Source: Crocodylus rhombifer (Eukaryota; Chordata; Crocodylia; Crocodylidae). From it: 64,000 nt of DNA. The notes beneath the pieces are model-generated. The model saw nothing but the letters and a program-made list of their open reading frames with translations, did no database searches and was not told the DNA's origin. This document shows, one piece after another, positions 36,976 to 46,930 of this stretch (position 1 is its first letter; each line of letters opens with the position of its first letter). The position numbers were made by a program, and so were the translations under genes. The stretch is taken from the NCBI GenBank assembly GCA_038503035.1, contig JAVSML010021635.1:1-64000 (forward strand), written 5' to 3'.

Positions 36976-37508
36976 GTGTATAGTTTATTCCACAACTGTT
37001 ATGCCGGGCAGTACTGTATGTAAAGAAGGCCTTACCACAGGCATTCTTCAGAGATCCTATCTTAGGGAAATGTAGTGGTCTTAAACATGTTATTTTTATG
37101 ACATTAATTAACTCATTTTTAAACACTAGTTAAGCACAATGAAAGCCATGTTTAAAAATGACTGCATCTACTGCAGACACAGTTTAGCACTTTAAAAATG
37201 CATTCACTTTCTAGAATCAGCCCTAGAATGCCTCCATAACTAATCACCACCAGCTAACACATTTTAAACACTAAATCTTTGCTTATATTGAACAATATAA
37301 AATCCTGTTAGCTAATGCATATTTTTAAAACCTTATTTCTTGGCCTACAAAAGCTGTCAGGTAACAGGTAGCATTTGTCTGTCTTTGGCTAAGTCATTTT
37401 TTGTTAACCATTCCTTATCAAGAGTACTTAATGTAGTGTATAAGCCAATTCACATGTATAAGGACTTTTGCAGAGGAAGCCTTGTTGACAGCCTTGGTAA
37501 GACCAGAA

Positions 37509-37510
<2 letters not shown>

Positions 37511-37539
<29 letters not shown>
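37511..37539. repeat. Compound (TG)n(AG)n microsatellite
   Basis: Five TG units are followed directly by nine or more AG units. Confidence 0.9.
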
Positions 37540-37759
37540 TAATTATGTAAAGCACCTTGCTGCAAGAGGAGCTTTGGGTGTGCCAGGGGAGCTAAATTCA
37601 GTTAAAGAATGGGCTTTGTCTTAGTCTTCTATCTCTCAAATGAATCTTTTGGCATCATTGCTTAACCTTTTTTTTTAATAACCTTGCCAGTATCTTAAGG
37701 CTCTATATCTTCTCAAAGGGCATGTCCTTTTTCAATCAATTGCCATAGCTCTAAGTAAA

Positions 37760-37895
37760 ACAAGTTATTGGGTGTAATACAGGGGTTGCTTGGGTAACAC
37801 AGAGTAATTTAATCTCCTGTGCTCCTAGGGAGGTCAGATTAGATGGTATAATGGTCTCTTTTGGCCTTAAATGTTGTGCATCTGAGTCTATAATT
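37760..37895 (+). mobile_element. CR1 3'-end fragment
   Basis: 'GAGGTCAGATTAGATGGTAT' and 'AATGGTCTCTTTTGGCCTTA', ending in 'TCTGAGTCTATAA', match the conserved CR1 3' UTR and terminal repeat. Only the last 130 bases or so remain. Confidence 0.65.
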
Positions 37896-37975
37896 TTAAT
37901 TCACAAATTAAAAATTCATACTTCCCCAAATGAACACACCTCTCAGAGTCAACAGAATTATTTGTATGTGTAAGG

Positions 37976-38162
37976 CAGGGGCGGGCAATTATTTCAGGCA
38001 GAGGGCCACTTCCTGAGTTTTGGCAAGCCATTGAGGGCTGCAAGACAGGCAGTCGGTAGCAGATAAATATTAATTTTCTAAATTTTTTAGGGGCCCTGCA
38101 GGCCAGATAGAATGGCCTGGCAGGCTGCATCCAGCCCACAGGCCTCATTTTGCCTGCCCCTG
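37976..38162. mobile_element. hAT-type MITE with target duplication
   Basis: Flanking 8-mers GTGTAAGG (37968-37975) and GTATAAGG (38163-38170) agree at 7 of 8 positions. Terminal repeats CAGGGGCGGGCAATTAT and CAGGGGCAGGCAAAATG are hAT-like. At 187 bp it is non-autonomous and non-coding. Confidence 0.8.
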
Positions 38163-38269
38163 GTATAAGGCGTATATTATATTCATAAATAGATTTCTCA
38201 AGGTCTGGGTAATAAAAATTTAATCTCTGGAATATTGTTTAGGCTTATTCCCTTCTATATGTCTGTATA

Positions 38270-38462
38270 TTTGCTTGTTAATCCTCAAAACAACTCCTGA
38301 AGTGGGAAATTGTAAGCATTCTTTTACCCACTTTACAGGTGGAGAGTATGTGTAGTGACTTTAAGTGATTTGTCAGAGGCTGCCCAGCAAATTTATGTAA
38401 GAACCAGAAGCACCTGAATTCTGCACCATAGGTGAACCCGCTGTATCATACTACCTCTGAAA
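38270..38462 (-). mobile_element. MIR SINE (CORE-SINE), near full length
   Basis: Read on the minus strand, the order matches MIR: tRNA-related head with 'GGTTCTTAC'-like B-box remnant, then the CORE block complementary to 'TTTACCCACTTTACAGG', ending in the block complementary to 'TTAATCCTCAAAACAACTCC'. The order and spacing of these blocks are characteristic. MIRs were active in early amniotes, so survival at about 190 bases with clear identity fits a slowly evolving genome such as a crocodilian or turtle. Confidence 0.8.
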
Positions 38463-39387
38463 TGAATGTCTAAAGTGGCAAATGTCCATTGTAGACATTA
38501 AGTGCCCCCACACTGGCCATATATTCACACTCAGCTACGTATATGCCAAGAATTTGTTAACCTAAGAAAGGCATGCTAAAACATGTCCATTTGAAAATTT
38601 GAACCTAATACTTCATCAAATGATACAAAATGGGGTTTATATAGGCAACATGTAAAACTTTTACATAACCAGTCACTTCCAACAGAAGCCTAGAGGACAA
38701 AATACCCTGTACTTTGTCAACACATGTGAAAAAGGATATATTTTTAAAACTCAGTGTTTTCCTGTACAAAATTTGGTTTCTGAAGAAATACATAAATTAA
38801 CTGAATTCAAGAGCACAGAAAGTTTCTGATTCTCTAGCACATCATGAGAAGTGAGACTGGGTTCTTATCCTATATCATAGAAATGGAAATACATGTCATC
38901 AGACATTTAAAAGAAATACAATAAGCTTTTAGACATTCATTGAACTTTTCTGAACATCCACTAGCAAGGTTGTTTTATTTGCTACATGGTAGATAAGATG
39001 ATAGTTTTAACTGATCCAGTAGCATTTGGGATTTGTGTTTCTCTAGGATTTGTAGAGTTTTCTTTTACCAGTTGTACAGTCAAAGTACAAATCACAAAGG
39101 CTTTGTTTTTGTAGTTGTCCTGTCAGTACTTGCCAGAGTGTATATTCATTCATTTCAGTCACTAAAGAAGAGACTGATTTATTACCTACAGGAAATGAAA
39201 TGCTTCAGTTGCTGCTTTTTGTCATATTTTGCACATGAGCTATTACTGATGGATGCTGAAAAAGCCAAGAAAGAATGAAAATGGCAATGGAAGGGAGGGT
39301 GACATTTCCTCTCTCTCCATAACAACTTTCCCCTTTCTTCTCCTCATTTGCTTGCATTCCAGTGTTCATAAACTCTCCTGCTCAACA
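38463..39387. other. Unassigned AT-rich sequence
   Basis: No gene or repeat boundary seen. It ends at the 5' truncation point of the CR1 copy that follows. Confidence 0.3.
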
Positions 39388-40560
39388 GTAAAGCTGGCAA
39401 GTCAGTCAGCAGCACTGAAGTCCTTGACTTCAGGAAAGCCGATTTTGACAAGCTAAGGAGGCTTGTCAGTGAGGCCCTAAGGGACCATGACCCCAGGGGG
39501 AGGGGAGTTCAGGAAGAGTGGTTGCTTCTCAAGGGAGCGATCCATAATGCACAAGCTAATTTGATTCCATCTCAGAGGAAAGGCAGCAAGAGGGTACAGC
39601 AGCCCCCCTGGCTCTCCAGGGACCTAGCAGATCTCCTGAGGCTAAAAAGAAAAGAAAAGCTTACAAAGGATGGAGGATGGGATTCACCTCCAAGGAGGAA
39701 TATTCTGCACTGGTCCAGTCCTGCAGGGAGCAAACCAGGAAAGCCAAGGCTGCAACCGAACTCCAACTAGCTCTGAACATCAAGGACAATAAAAAGTCCT
39801 TTTTCAGATATTTGGGGAGCTGGAGGAAATGCAAAGGCAACATTGGACCCCTGCTGAATCAGATGGGACAACTGACGCCCGGGAAAAATCCAGCCTATTA
39901 AATGGGTACTTTGCGTCCGTCTTTCATCAGTCCCATGGGATGCCCATGCACGCTACAGGACAGGGAGTTCTGGGTGAGGGACATCCCTTGCCCTCCATCA
40001 ATGCTGACCTCATAAAGGAACATCTTGAGAGGCTGGATGTCTTCAAGTCAGCTGGCCCTGACAATCTACGCCCCAGGGTACTCAAGGAGCTGGCGAGCAT
40101 CATAGCCCAGCCTCTGGCACAGATCTTTGAGAACTCCTGGCACTCTGGTTTAGTGCCTGAAGACTGGAAGAAGGCCAATGTGGTGCCTATCTTCAAGGAA
40201 GGGAGGAAAGTGGATCCGGCAAACTAAAGGCCCATCAGCCTGACTTCTATCCTGGGGAAGATCTTAGAAAAGTTTATTAAAGAGGCCATCCTTAATGAAC
40301 TGGCCAACGCCAACATCCTGAGGGATAGCCAGCACGGGTTTGTTGCAGGTAGGTCTTGCTTAACCAATCTCATTTCCTTTTATGACCAGGTGACCTATCA
40401 CCTGGACAAGGGAGAAGAGATTGATGTCCTATATCTTGACTTTAAAAAGCCTTCGATCTGGTATCCCATGATCAGCTGACTTCCTGCCCTTTGGGTGGGG
40501 GGCTGGACTCGATGATCTTTCAAGGTCTCTTCCAGTCCTAATGTCTAGGAAATCTATGAA
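39388..40560 (+). mobile_element. CR1 LINE, 5'-truncated with internal deletion
   Basis: Homology to the 56-61 kb CR1 begins at the position equivalent to 58800 and runs through the end of the endonuclease-RT linker and the first half of the RT. At about 40474 it jumps from the equivalent of about 59888 to the 3' UTR (equivalent of about 61002), removing the RT catalytic core and the ORF2 carboxyl domain. It ends in CTATGAA without a long terminal repeat. Identity to the large copy is roughly 85% by eye. Confidence 0.9.
39391..40473 (+). pseudogene. CR1 ORF2 fragment (linker and RT amino part), broken
   Basis: The reading includes the conserved linker ('LDVFKSAGPDNL', 'VLKELASIIAQPL') and RT entry motif ('VVPIFKEGRKVDPAN'). 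Damage visible: an in-frame TAA at 40225-40227 replaces the Tyr codon of the NYRPISL block. Frame changes occur near 39650-39900 (the frames at 39522-39770, 39677-39901 and 39829-40227 each hold a part). A missing base near 40448 lies in the block encoding the first catalytic Asp. The region with the FADD box is deleted. It cannot make an RT. Confidence 0.85.
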
Positions 40561-43085
40561 TGGCCACTCAATCAACTCTGTCTCAATAGCACAGATCCTT
40601 CCCTAGTCTCTCAATATCCATGTTTCTTCTGTTTTGGATCACAATTTCATCTACTTTAACATAACCTACTGGCTTACCATCCAGATAGTCCATAATTTCC
40701 AAATATTCATTGTCCATAAGTCGTACCAATACCTCAAAAAATACTGGGATGTAGTTATATTATGAAGAGGGGAAAAACGGAGATTTTAGTTGTAAGAGTA
40801 AGGGGAAACTTTCCTGGAAACAGGGTAACTAGTAGCAATTTTGCAAGGTAGGCTTCTTAACAAGGTGCTCTAACTGCTTGAAACTCCCTCCCTGAAATAG
40901 GCTGCCTATAAATGTGATCATTCATGTTCTAATTAAAATGATCCAGCGTTGCATCACTGTTACATGTATTAAGTCTGCCTCCCTCCTGCCCCGCACCTGT
41001 TTCAAACAAGCGAGTGAGCTTTACTTAAAGCATCCCTGTGTCCATTTTAAAATACAGGGGGGTCTTAATACACATGACAGTGAGCCATCTTAATTAGAGC
41101 AGCTGTCCAGGATCCACTCTAATTAAAATACCCCATTCCCACCTTCGAGCACATGTATAGCCAGCCATCAATTCGAGACTGCACTATTCAGAAAGTCTTC
41201 AAGTGGCAGTCTTCTTCAAAGTACTTCTTCATTCAGGAAAGGCTTGTTGGAGGACCTTACCCAGAATTGCTAACAGGAATGTTACTATGTTTTAAAAAGG
41301 GAAAGGATAACAGGTGGGTTCCTCGCCATCACTCTGGGTCATGGGCGACCAGGAGGACAAACTGAGAACTGGGTCTGGGTGAGGCTGAGCTGGCCAAATA
41401 GTCAGCTGGAGAGTAGCAGGCTGGTATGAGTGAGCAGGTCAACGCCTCAAGTTCAAGACTGCAGCTTAACACTAGCTAAAAGCAGTTGACTCTCTCCATT
41501 CTCAAATTTCTCCTGGAATCACACTTCTGTGACATCTCTTCCCATACCAACAGGTTACTCAGAAGGGAGAAACAGGCATACCAATTACTGGTAATCAGCT
41601 TCCTTTCAGATCACCTTGTGTTCTGCAGGCCAGAATCCCCTCTCACTCGCACAGATGCAACTCCAAATGAATGGATTACTTCCCTGTAGTTACAGTTGCT
41701 TTCAGATAGTTCTGGTCCATATCTTGTTGGTTAGGACACTTTACTAGTATATTAAAAAGAATAATTCTAGGGTTGAACTCCCTGGAGCCTGTGGGATGGG
41801 TGTAGAAACAATGTCTTGGGCATGTGTTCTAACCACTCAACTATTGGAGAAAGAGCACCTTTATGATGCTTTCTGTATAGATGTCAACCTGCATAGGTCA
41901 GAAGCCCCACTAAAATACATATACAATCAGGAACAAGTTGAATTCAAAGTGCAGAGAGCCATCCTTGCATGGGTTAAAATTCAAGTGAATTTCTACTGAA
42001 ATGAATGTAGAGACACACAGCTCCTGGGCAACTGGCAATCCGTCTCTGGAGGCATCTAAATACTTCCCACTGAAATGAATGTCAGGGCTAATTAGAAGGC
42101 AGTTGTAGGAGTGTAGTAAATTGGTGCTGAAAGTATAGAAGAGTCACACATCTGCATAGGTGAAGTACAGTGCCTCCTTAATCCTGGTTGTGTAAGCCAG
42201 GACTTTACCCACAGTTACATGCTAGATGTCTAATGGGTAAATTGGAATGTAGACCTTATTCCTGATCAGGTTCTGCAAGATTCAGTTTTAGTGATGAGTG
42301 ATCAGTTGTTATTTAGTTATACCACTTGAATCAAAAAATAATTTCCAAAAACAACTGGTACTGTTGTACTGGGCCTCAAAAACTCAGATGAAATGTTCAA
42401 TAGTGAGCATCATATTGGATTTTTTATTTTATTTTATTTTCTGTCTTCTGCTTTCAACTGTATGCACATCACATTCTTTTAAGTGTCACTCAGCTCTGTG
42501 TGGAGAATGTCAGTTTGTGGGTGTGCCACCAAAATTAATTATTACTTGACTGACCTGATTTAGCATTACAAAGTCTAGTAGAACTGGCTCTATTCTTGCA
42601 AAAGGGAGCTATTTCTTCTCCACTTCCCCCTGGTTTAGAAAGCTCACTGTTGGGAATCTGAATCTCTTGATCATCCAGATACAGGGTTCATGATCAAAAT
42701 CAATGATAAGTCCCCCAATCATTAGTTATATATAATGGTTATAATGTTCCTGGCCTTGTATCTTATTGGTTGAATATCTTGTCACTGAGTGGTGGATCCC
42801 TGATGCTGGACAGCTAGTGGATGGATTATTTCCACTAAGATGAGTCTTTTCTTTTCCACCTCATTGCATGGCTTTAATTAGTGCTATGCAAATAATTGCT
42901 TATTCAGTGTCTCTCAACTGTAAAAATTAATTTGGGGTCAACCCAAAATTACATTATTTTTTGGTTTACACAGAAAACAAAATTGTTTAGAGTGCACCAA
43001 AACATTTCATTCAACCTAAACTGAAATATTTCATTTTCAGGTTTTTCTTCCCCAATATAACATGTTAGGATTAAATTTAGGCAAA
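40561..43085. other. Unassigned sequence with possible MITE scraps
   Basis: 40905-41160 has 'TTAATACACATGACAG' and 'GAGCACATGTATAGCC' motifs, suggestive of a degraded Chompy-like MITE. 42420-42440 is a short (TTTTA)n run. No gene seen. Confidence 0.3.
41700..41850. repeat. Foldback tRNA-SINE-like fragment
   Basis: 'TTGGTTAGGACACTTTACTA' faces 'TGTTCTAACCACTCAACTA' about 100 bases downstream, an inverted pair of the same tRNA-like head as at 4860, 5505 and 22400. Confidence 0.4.
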
Positions 43086-43089
43086 TTTT

Positions 43090-44310
43090 GAAATAAAACA
43101 ATGGACCAACATACATATCTACACAGAACCAGCAATCACCCCAAACACACCAACAAAGCTGTAATATACAGCTAAGCCCTCCTATACCATTGAATGTGCA
43201 CTGAGGAGAACATCCATGATTGTCACGTTGCAAATCTCAAAACTCAGCAAGGACACTATTCCAGAGAGATAGATTGCACTTTTGAAAGAGCCACCTGGAT
43301 ACCATGTAAAGAATTGCTGCAGTACAAAAAGAAAATCCCCATGAATCGCATACTATTAGTTATGACATACCATCCCTCCCTGGAACCTATACGAAAAATC
43401 CTCAACCAATTGTACCTCATACTAGAGGACCCAATTCTTAAAGAGATTTCCCAGAACCACCCATTCTAGCCTTTAAACAAGCACTGAACCTTGACAACCT
43501 CATCACCAGAAGCAAACTTCCTATGGTCCAAAGCACACCAAATGGATCCAGACCATGCTGGGATAAGAAATGTAAAACCTGCTAACACAGGTTTGCCAGC
43601 ACATCTCCACCACTTCCACAATAACTGCACCCCGGAACAGAACCATCACCATTCCTGGATCTTACACCTCCACCTTCAGAAATGTAATACATTTCATGCA
43701 GTGCCCTGAATGCCCTAATGGAAAATATGTAGGAGAAACCAAACAACAACTGCCAGAATGAACTCACACTGAAAATCTATCAAAGACAAGAATACCCAAT
43801 TACCTGTGGGTGCACACTTCTCACAAGACAACCACTCTCTCTCCAATCTCTCCGGTGTAATCCTCAAACAGAATTTACAAAACACCTTTCACAGAAGATC
43901 CTATGAACTTCACTGCATAAAATTCCTGGGTACAAAAAATCATGAACTAAATATAGACATTGAATTTATGGCACATTATAAACTGCCTGCCATCCAATAA
44001 CCCCAGGTAACCTGTCTGCATTTTACCAGCTACATTCTATCCCCAGATCAACATTTCCCCCTTTCCCCATCCCACACCTGCACATGTATTGTTTCCCATC
44101 CCCTCTGGTCCTCACTGCCATGCATTTGCATTTTCACAGACTTGCATTTTGCATATTGGTTTCTATTCCATCCAGAACCCAAAACACCAGAAGATTCTCC
44201 CAATGCCTGAAGAAGGGTGTTTGTGCTTGAAAGCCTGTAAAGAACAATTTTTCCAAATATTTTGTTAGTCTAATAAAATATATCACATTTACCCAGCCCT
44301 GTCTGCCATT
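43090..44310 (+). mobile_element. Penelope-like retroelement, 5'-truncated
   Basis: The 5' part encodes the end of the RT region, with the block TYHPSLEPIRKILNQ characteristic of Penelope-like elements. It is followed by a Cys-rich linker and a GIY-YIG-type endonuclease. The 3' end reads 'GCCTGAAGAAGGGTGTTTGT' ... 'TTAGTCTAATAAAATATATC', a tail I recognise as common behind such elements in reptiles. Everything upstream of the late RT is missing. Confidence 0.75.
43194..43999 (+). pseudogene. Penelope-like RT end and GIY-YIG endonuclease, frameshifted
   Basis: Pieces of one protein lie in three frames. The RT end, with TYHPSLEPIRKILNQ, is open to a TAG at 43467-43469. The linker Cys motif C-x4-C-x2-C (CWDKKCKTC, 43556-43582) is in another frame and runs into a stop. 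The GIY-YIG core (CPNGKYVGET, ending at 43740) is in the third frame, with a stop soon after, at about 43757. The carboxyl block (VGAHFSQDNHSLSNL, 43806 on) is back in the first frame and continues to the natural-looking end DIEFMAHYKLPAIQ at 43999. The GIY-YIG endonuclease nicks target DNA during insertion in this family. This copy is dead. Confidence 0.75.
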
Positions 44311-46654
44311 TGTTTAAAAACAAACACTCAAAAGATTTTATCTTAAAAATATTTAAAAGAATTTTTTACAACTTTCTCAAAATTCAGGACACCCTGGTAC
44401 TAACAGAGTCCATTCAAAGGAAGTGTTACTGTATCATAGTCTTTAAAAAAAAACCACGCACTTCTTTCTTTTGCATTTCTCATTGTACTGCCTTCTGACA
44501 GTGTTGTCACAATCACTGTCCATCTTCCTGTGCCTGCCTTTTTATTATTTTGTTACTTCTCCCTTAATTGTACATACCAGTGGGACTGTGGAAGGTTAAC
44601 ATCTATGTATCCTTTCTTGTTCTCATAATTTGCATTCCCAGAAGTGGAAAAAAAAAAGAGTGGGTGCTTGTTTAAACATTTCCATTCAAACATTTGTCAT
44701 ATAGTTCATAAGATGATAAGGTCTGTGGTAATTTTTGGAATGAGTTCCATTGTCTAGATCTGGTTCCTATGAATATGGCCCCTCCTACTTTCTTGAGGTT
44801 GTCCATTATTAATTCCCATAACACTCAAGAACATACCAAATTTGCACAACCCCCCTAAGAAAACATTAAAGAGTACTGCAGGTCATCATTTATCCAAAGC
44901 CTCCAAATGCAAAAAATTAACAAGAGATTTATATAAAATACCTTCCCTATCTTAGTTGTATTGCCATTTACCATTTTCCTTTGAATATAAGGAAAAGGGA
45001 AATGAATGCATTTTTTTTTATAGAGTTGATCCTTTGCCTCCTGCCTGAGAAAAAAACAATTCAAAACATGGGGGCTACAAAGTTTTTAGCCCTGAATCTG
45101 AAAGGAAAAAAAAAATCTTTTCTTGGGCCCCATATGTTCTCAAATGTGTCAAATATTTGCACAATCACTGCTATCTGCCCATGTAACTTTCAAGTGTCCA
45201 GTGGAGTGAAATCACTAGAGAGCCACAGACTAACTGAAGATATGAACTATTTCTGCTAGGAATCAGGTTTGCATCAGATGAAGTTAGTTGCAAGCAAAAA
45301 GTCCAGTCCAGCATCAGGTGTTTTCATTGACTTAGAGCAATATCCACTGTATTCAGTCATCTTTATAACCATCTGAATTCATGGTATGCTGTTTCATTAC
45401 CATCAGAACATGTTATGCTGAGTAGTCATTGCCACAGATATTTAGCATACTCTGGAATTCTTTGCCAACAGAAATTTCCACTTGTTCTAATGGGAAACTT
45501 GCCTCTTTTCCTTAGACTTGGCAAAACACACTGATTATCAGATTATGGCATGTCTTTTGTAAAATGTAAATGTAAGATGTCTGGACATGATAACTCACTC
45601 TATAAACTGAAGCTTCTGACAGCAGTGTCATCAAAATCAAGCGTCATTGGAGTTGACCTTGAAACCCCTTCCATGTTCATCTGGATTACGAACAAGGTTA
45701 TTAGAGAGAAAATAGTAGAACTTTAAAGAAGGCATTTCTTAAAGGCAGTGTTAGTAGTGAGACCATGGTAAACACTGAGAGCCATTTTCTACTGACTAGT
45801 AGCCAAACATTGGATTTGAATTTGTACATGTGTACTGAAAAATCTACTGAGTCATATGACTTTCCTTTTTCTGTTTTTAGGCTACATCAGAAGATTCAGA
45901 ATAATTCTCTACAGCAAGAATGGCAGAAACTCTCTCACAAAAGACTCCTTATGCCCATTATTTATAATGTTGTGTAACTCTTACAGCAATATGTTCTGTA
46001 AAAATAGATATGTAAAGACAATACATGTGTGTATTACATCTCACCTACCCACCTGACTGCACAAATGTGCGGACAGTATCATCAATAGTGCAAAAATAAC
46101 AGTGAATATTTTCTGGGAACATCTTTACTGTGTCAGCAATGATATTTCAATCACAAAATCATCAGAAGCCACAAAATCTGATCTAATGCATCCTCGTTGA
46201 TTATACAACCATTCAACTGACTCCTGGAATGAGGGAAAGATGACTGAAATTCTAGGCAGATATAGCAAAGCAGATATAACCATGACTTCCAATTACTGGA
46301 TTATGATAGCCAAATTCAATAAGGTCATTAGGGAAATGTGTTTCAATGAGGTACCTTGATGACAGGTACCACTATGTAACAAACTACAATATCTTTTTTT
46401 TCTCACAGGAGAAATAGGAAGCCACTAAAACAGTTATAGTGCTACTGTGAAAACACTACGAGAAGATAAAATGGTCTTTTTACTGTTAGGTGCAAAGACG
46501 GAATCAGAAACTGTAACAAAAACAGATCAGATCTGGGAAATTGGCCAATGAAGAAGATGAAACAGGTTTAACCAGAAAATGTTCTGGGTAATAGGGCCAT
46601 CTTGGAAGACCAGCAAATCTAATCAAAATTTTCCACAAAAGGAGAAAAAAACTC
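44311..46654. other. Unassigned AT-rich sequence
   Basis: No exon or transposon signature recognised. Confidence 0.3.
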
Positions 46655-46930
46655 CATCACTATTTAACTCTTCCTCCCATCCTATACCCGATACCTCTAT
46701 TCTTTTCTATTCCCCTTTATCTTTCCTGTTCTTTCAGTCTCTTTCCTCTTCCCCAGCATTCACTCATTTCCTTTATTGGCTCTCATGCCACTGGATTCCA
46801 ATACTATCTCATCTCTCTTTCCTATGTCTACTGCCTTCTTTCTCAGTCTCATTCGTTTTCATTCTGTTTCCTCACTCCACCTTTCCCCCCTCTATCACTC
46901 ATTTATTTCTCCTGTCCTATTATTTACAAC
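46655..46930. repeat. Pyrimidine-rich tract
   Basis: About 275 bases in which the + strand is dominated by C and T (for example 'TTCTTTTCTATTCCCCTTTA', 'TCAGTCTCTTTCCTCTTCCCC'). It is not a simple repeat. The 121-codon frame across it is a by-product of low purine content. Such tracts can form triplex DNA and can also act as splicing signals, but no exon follows. Confidence 0.65.
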
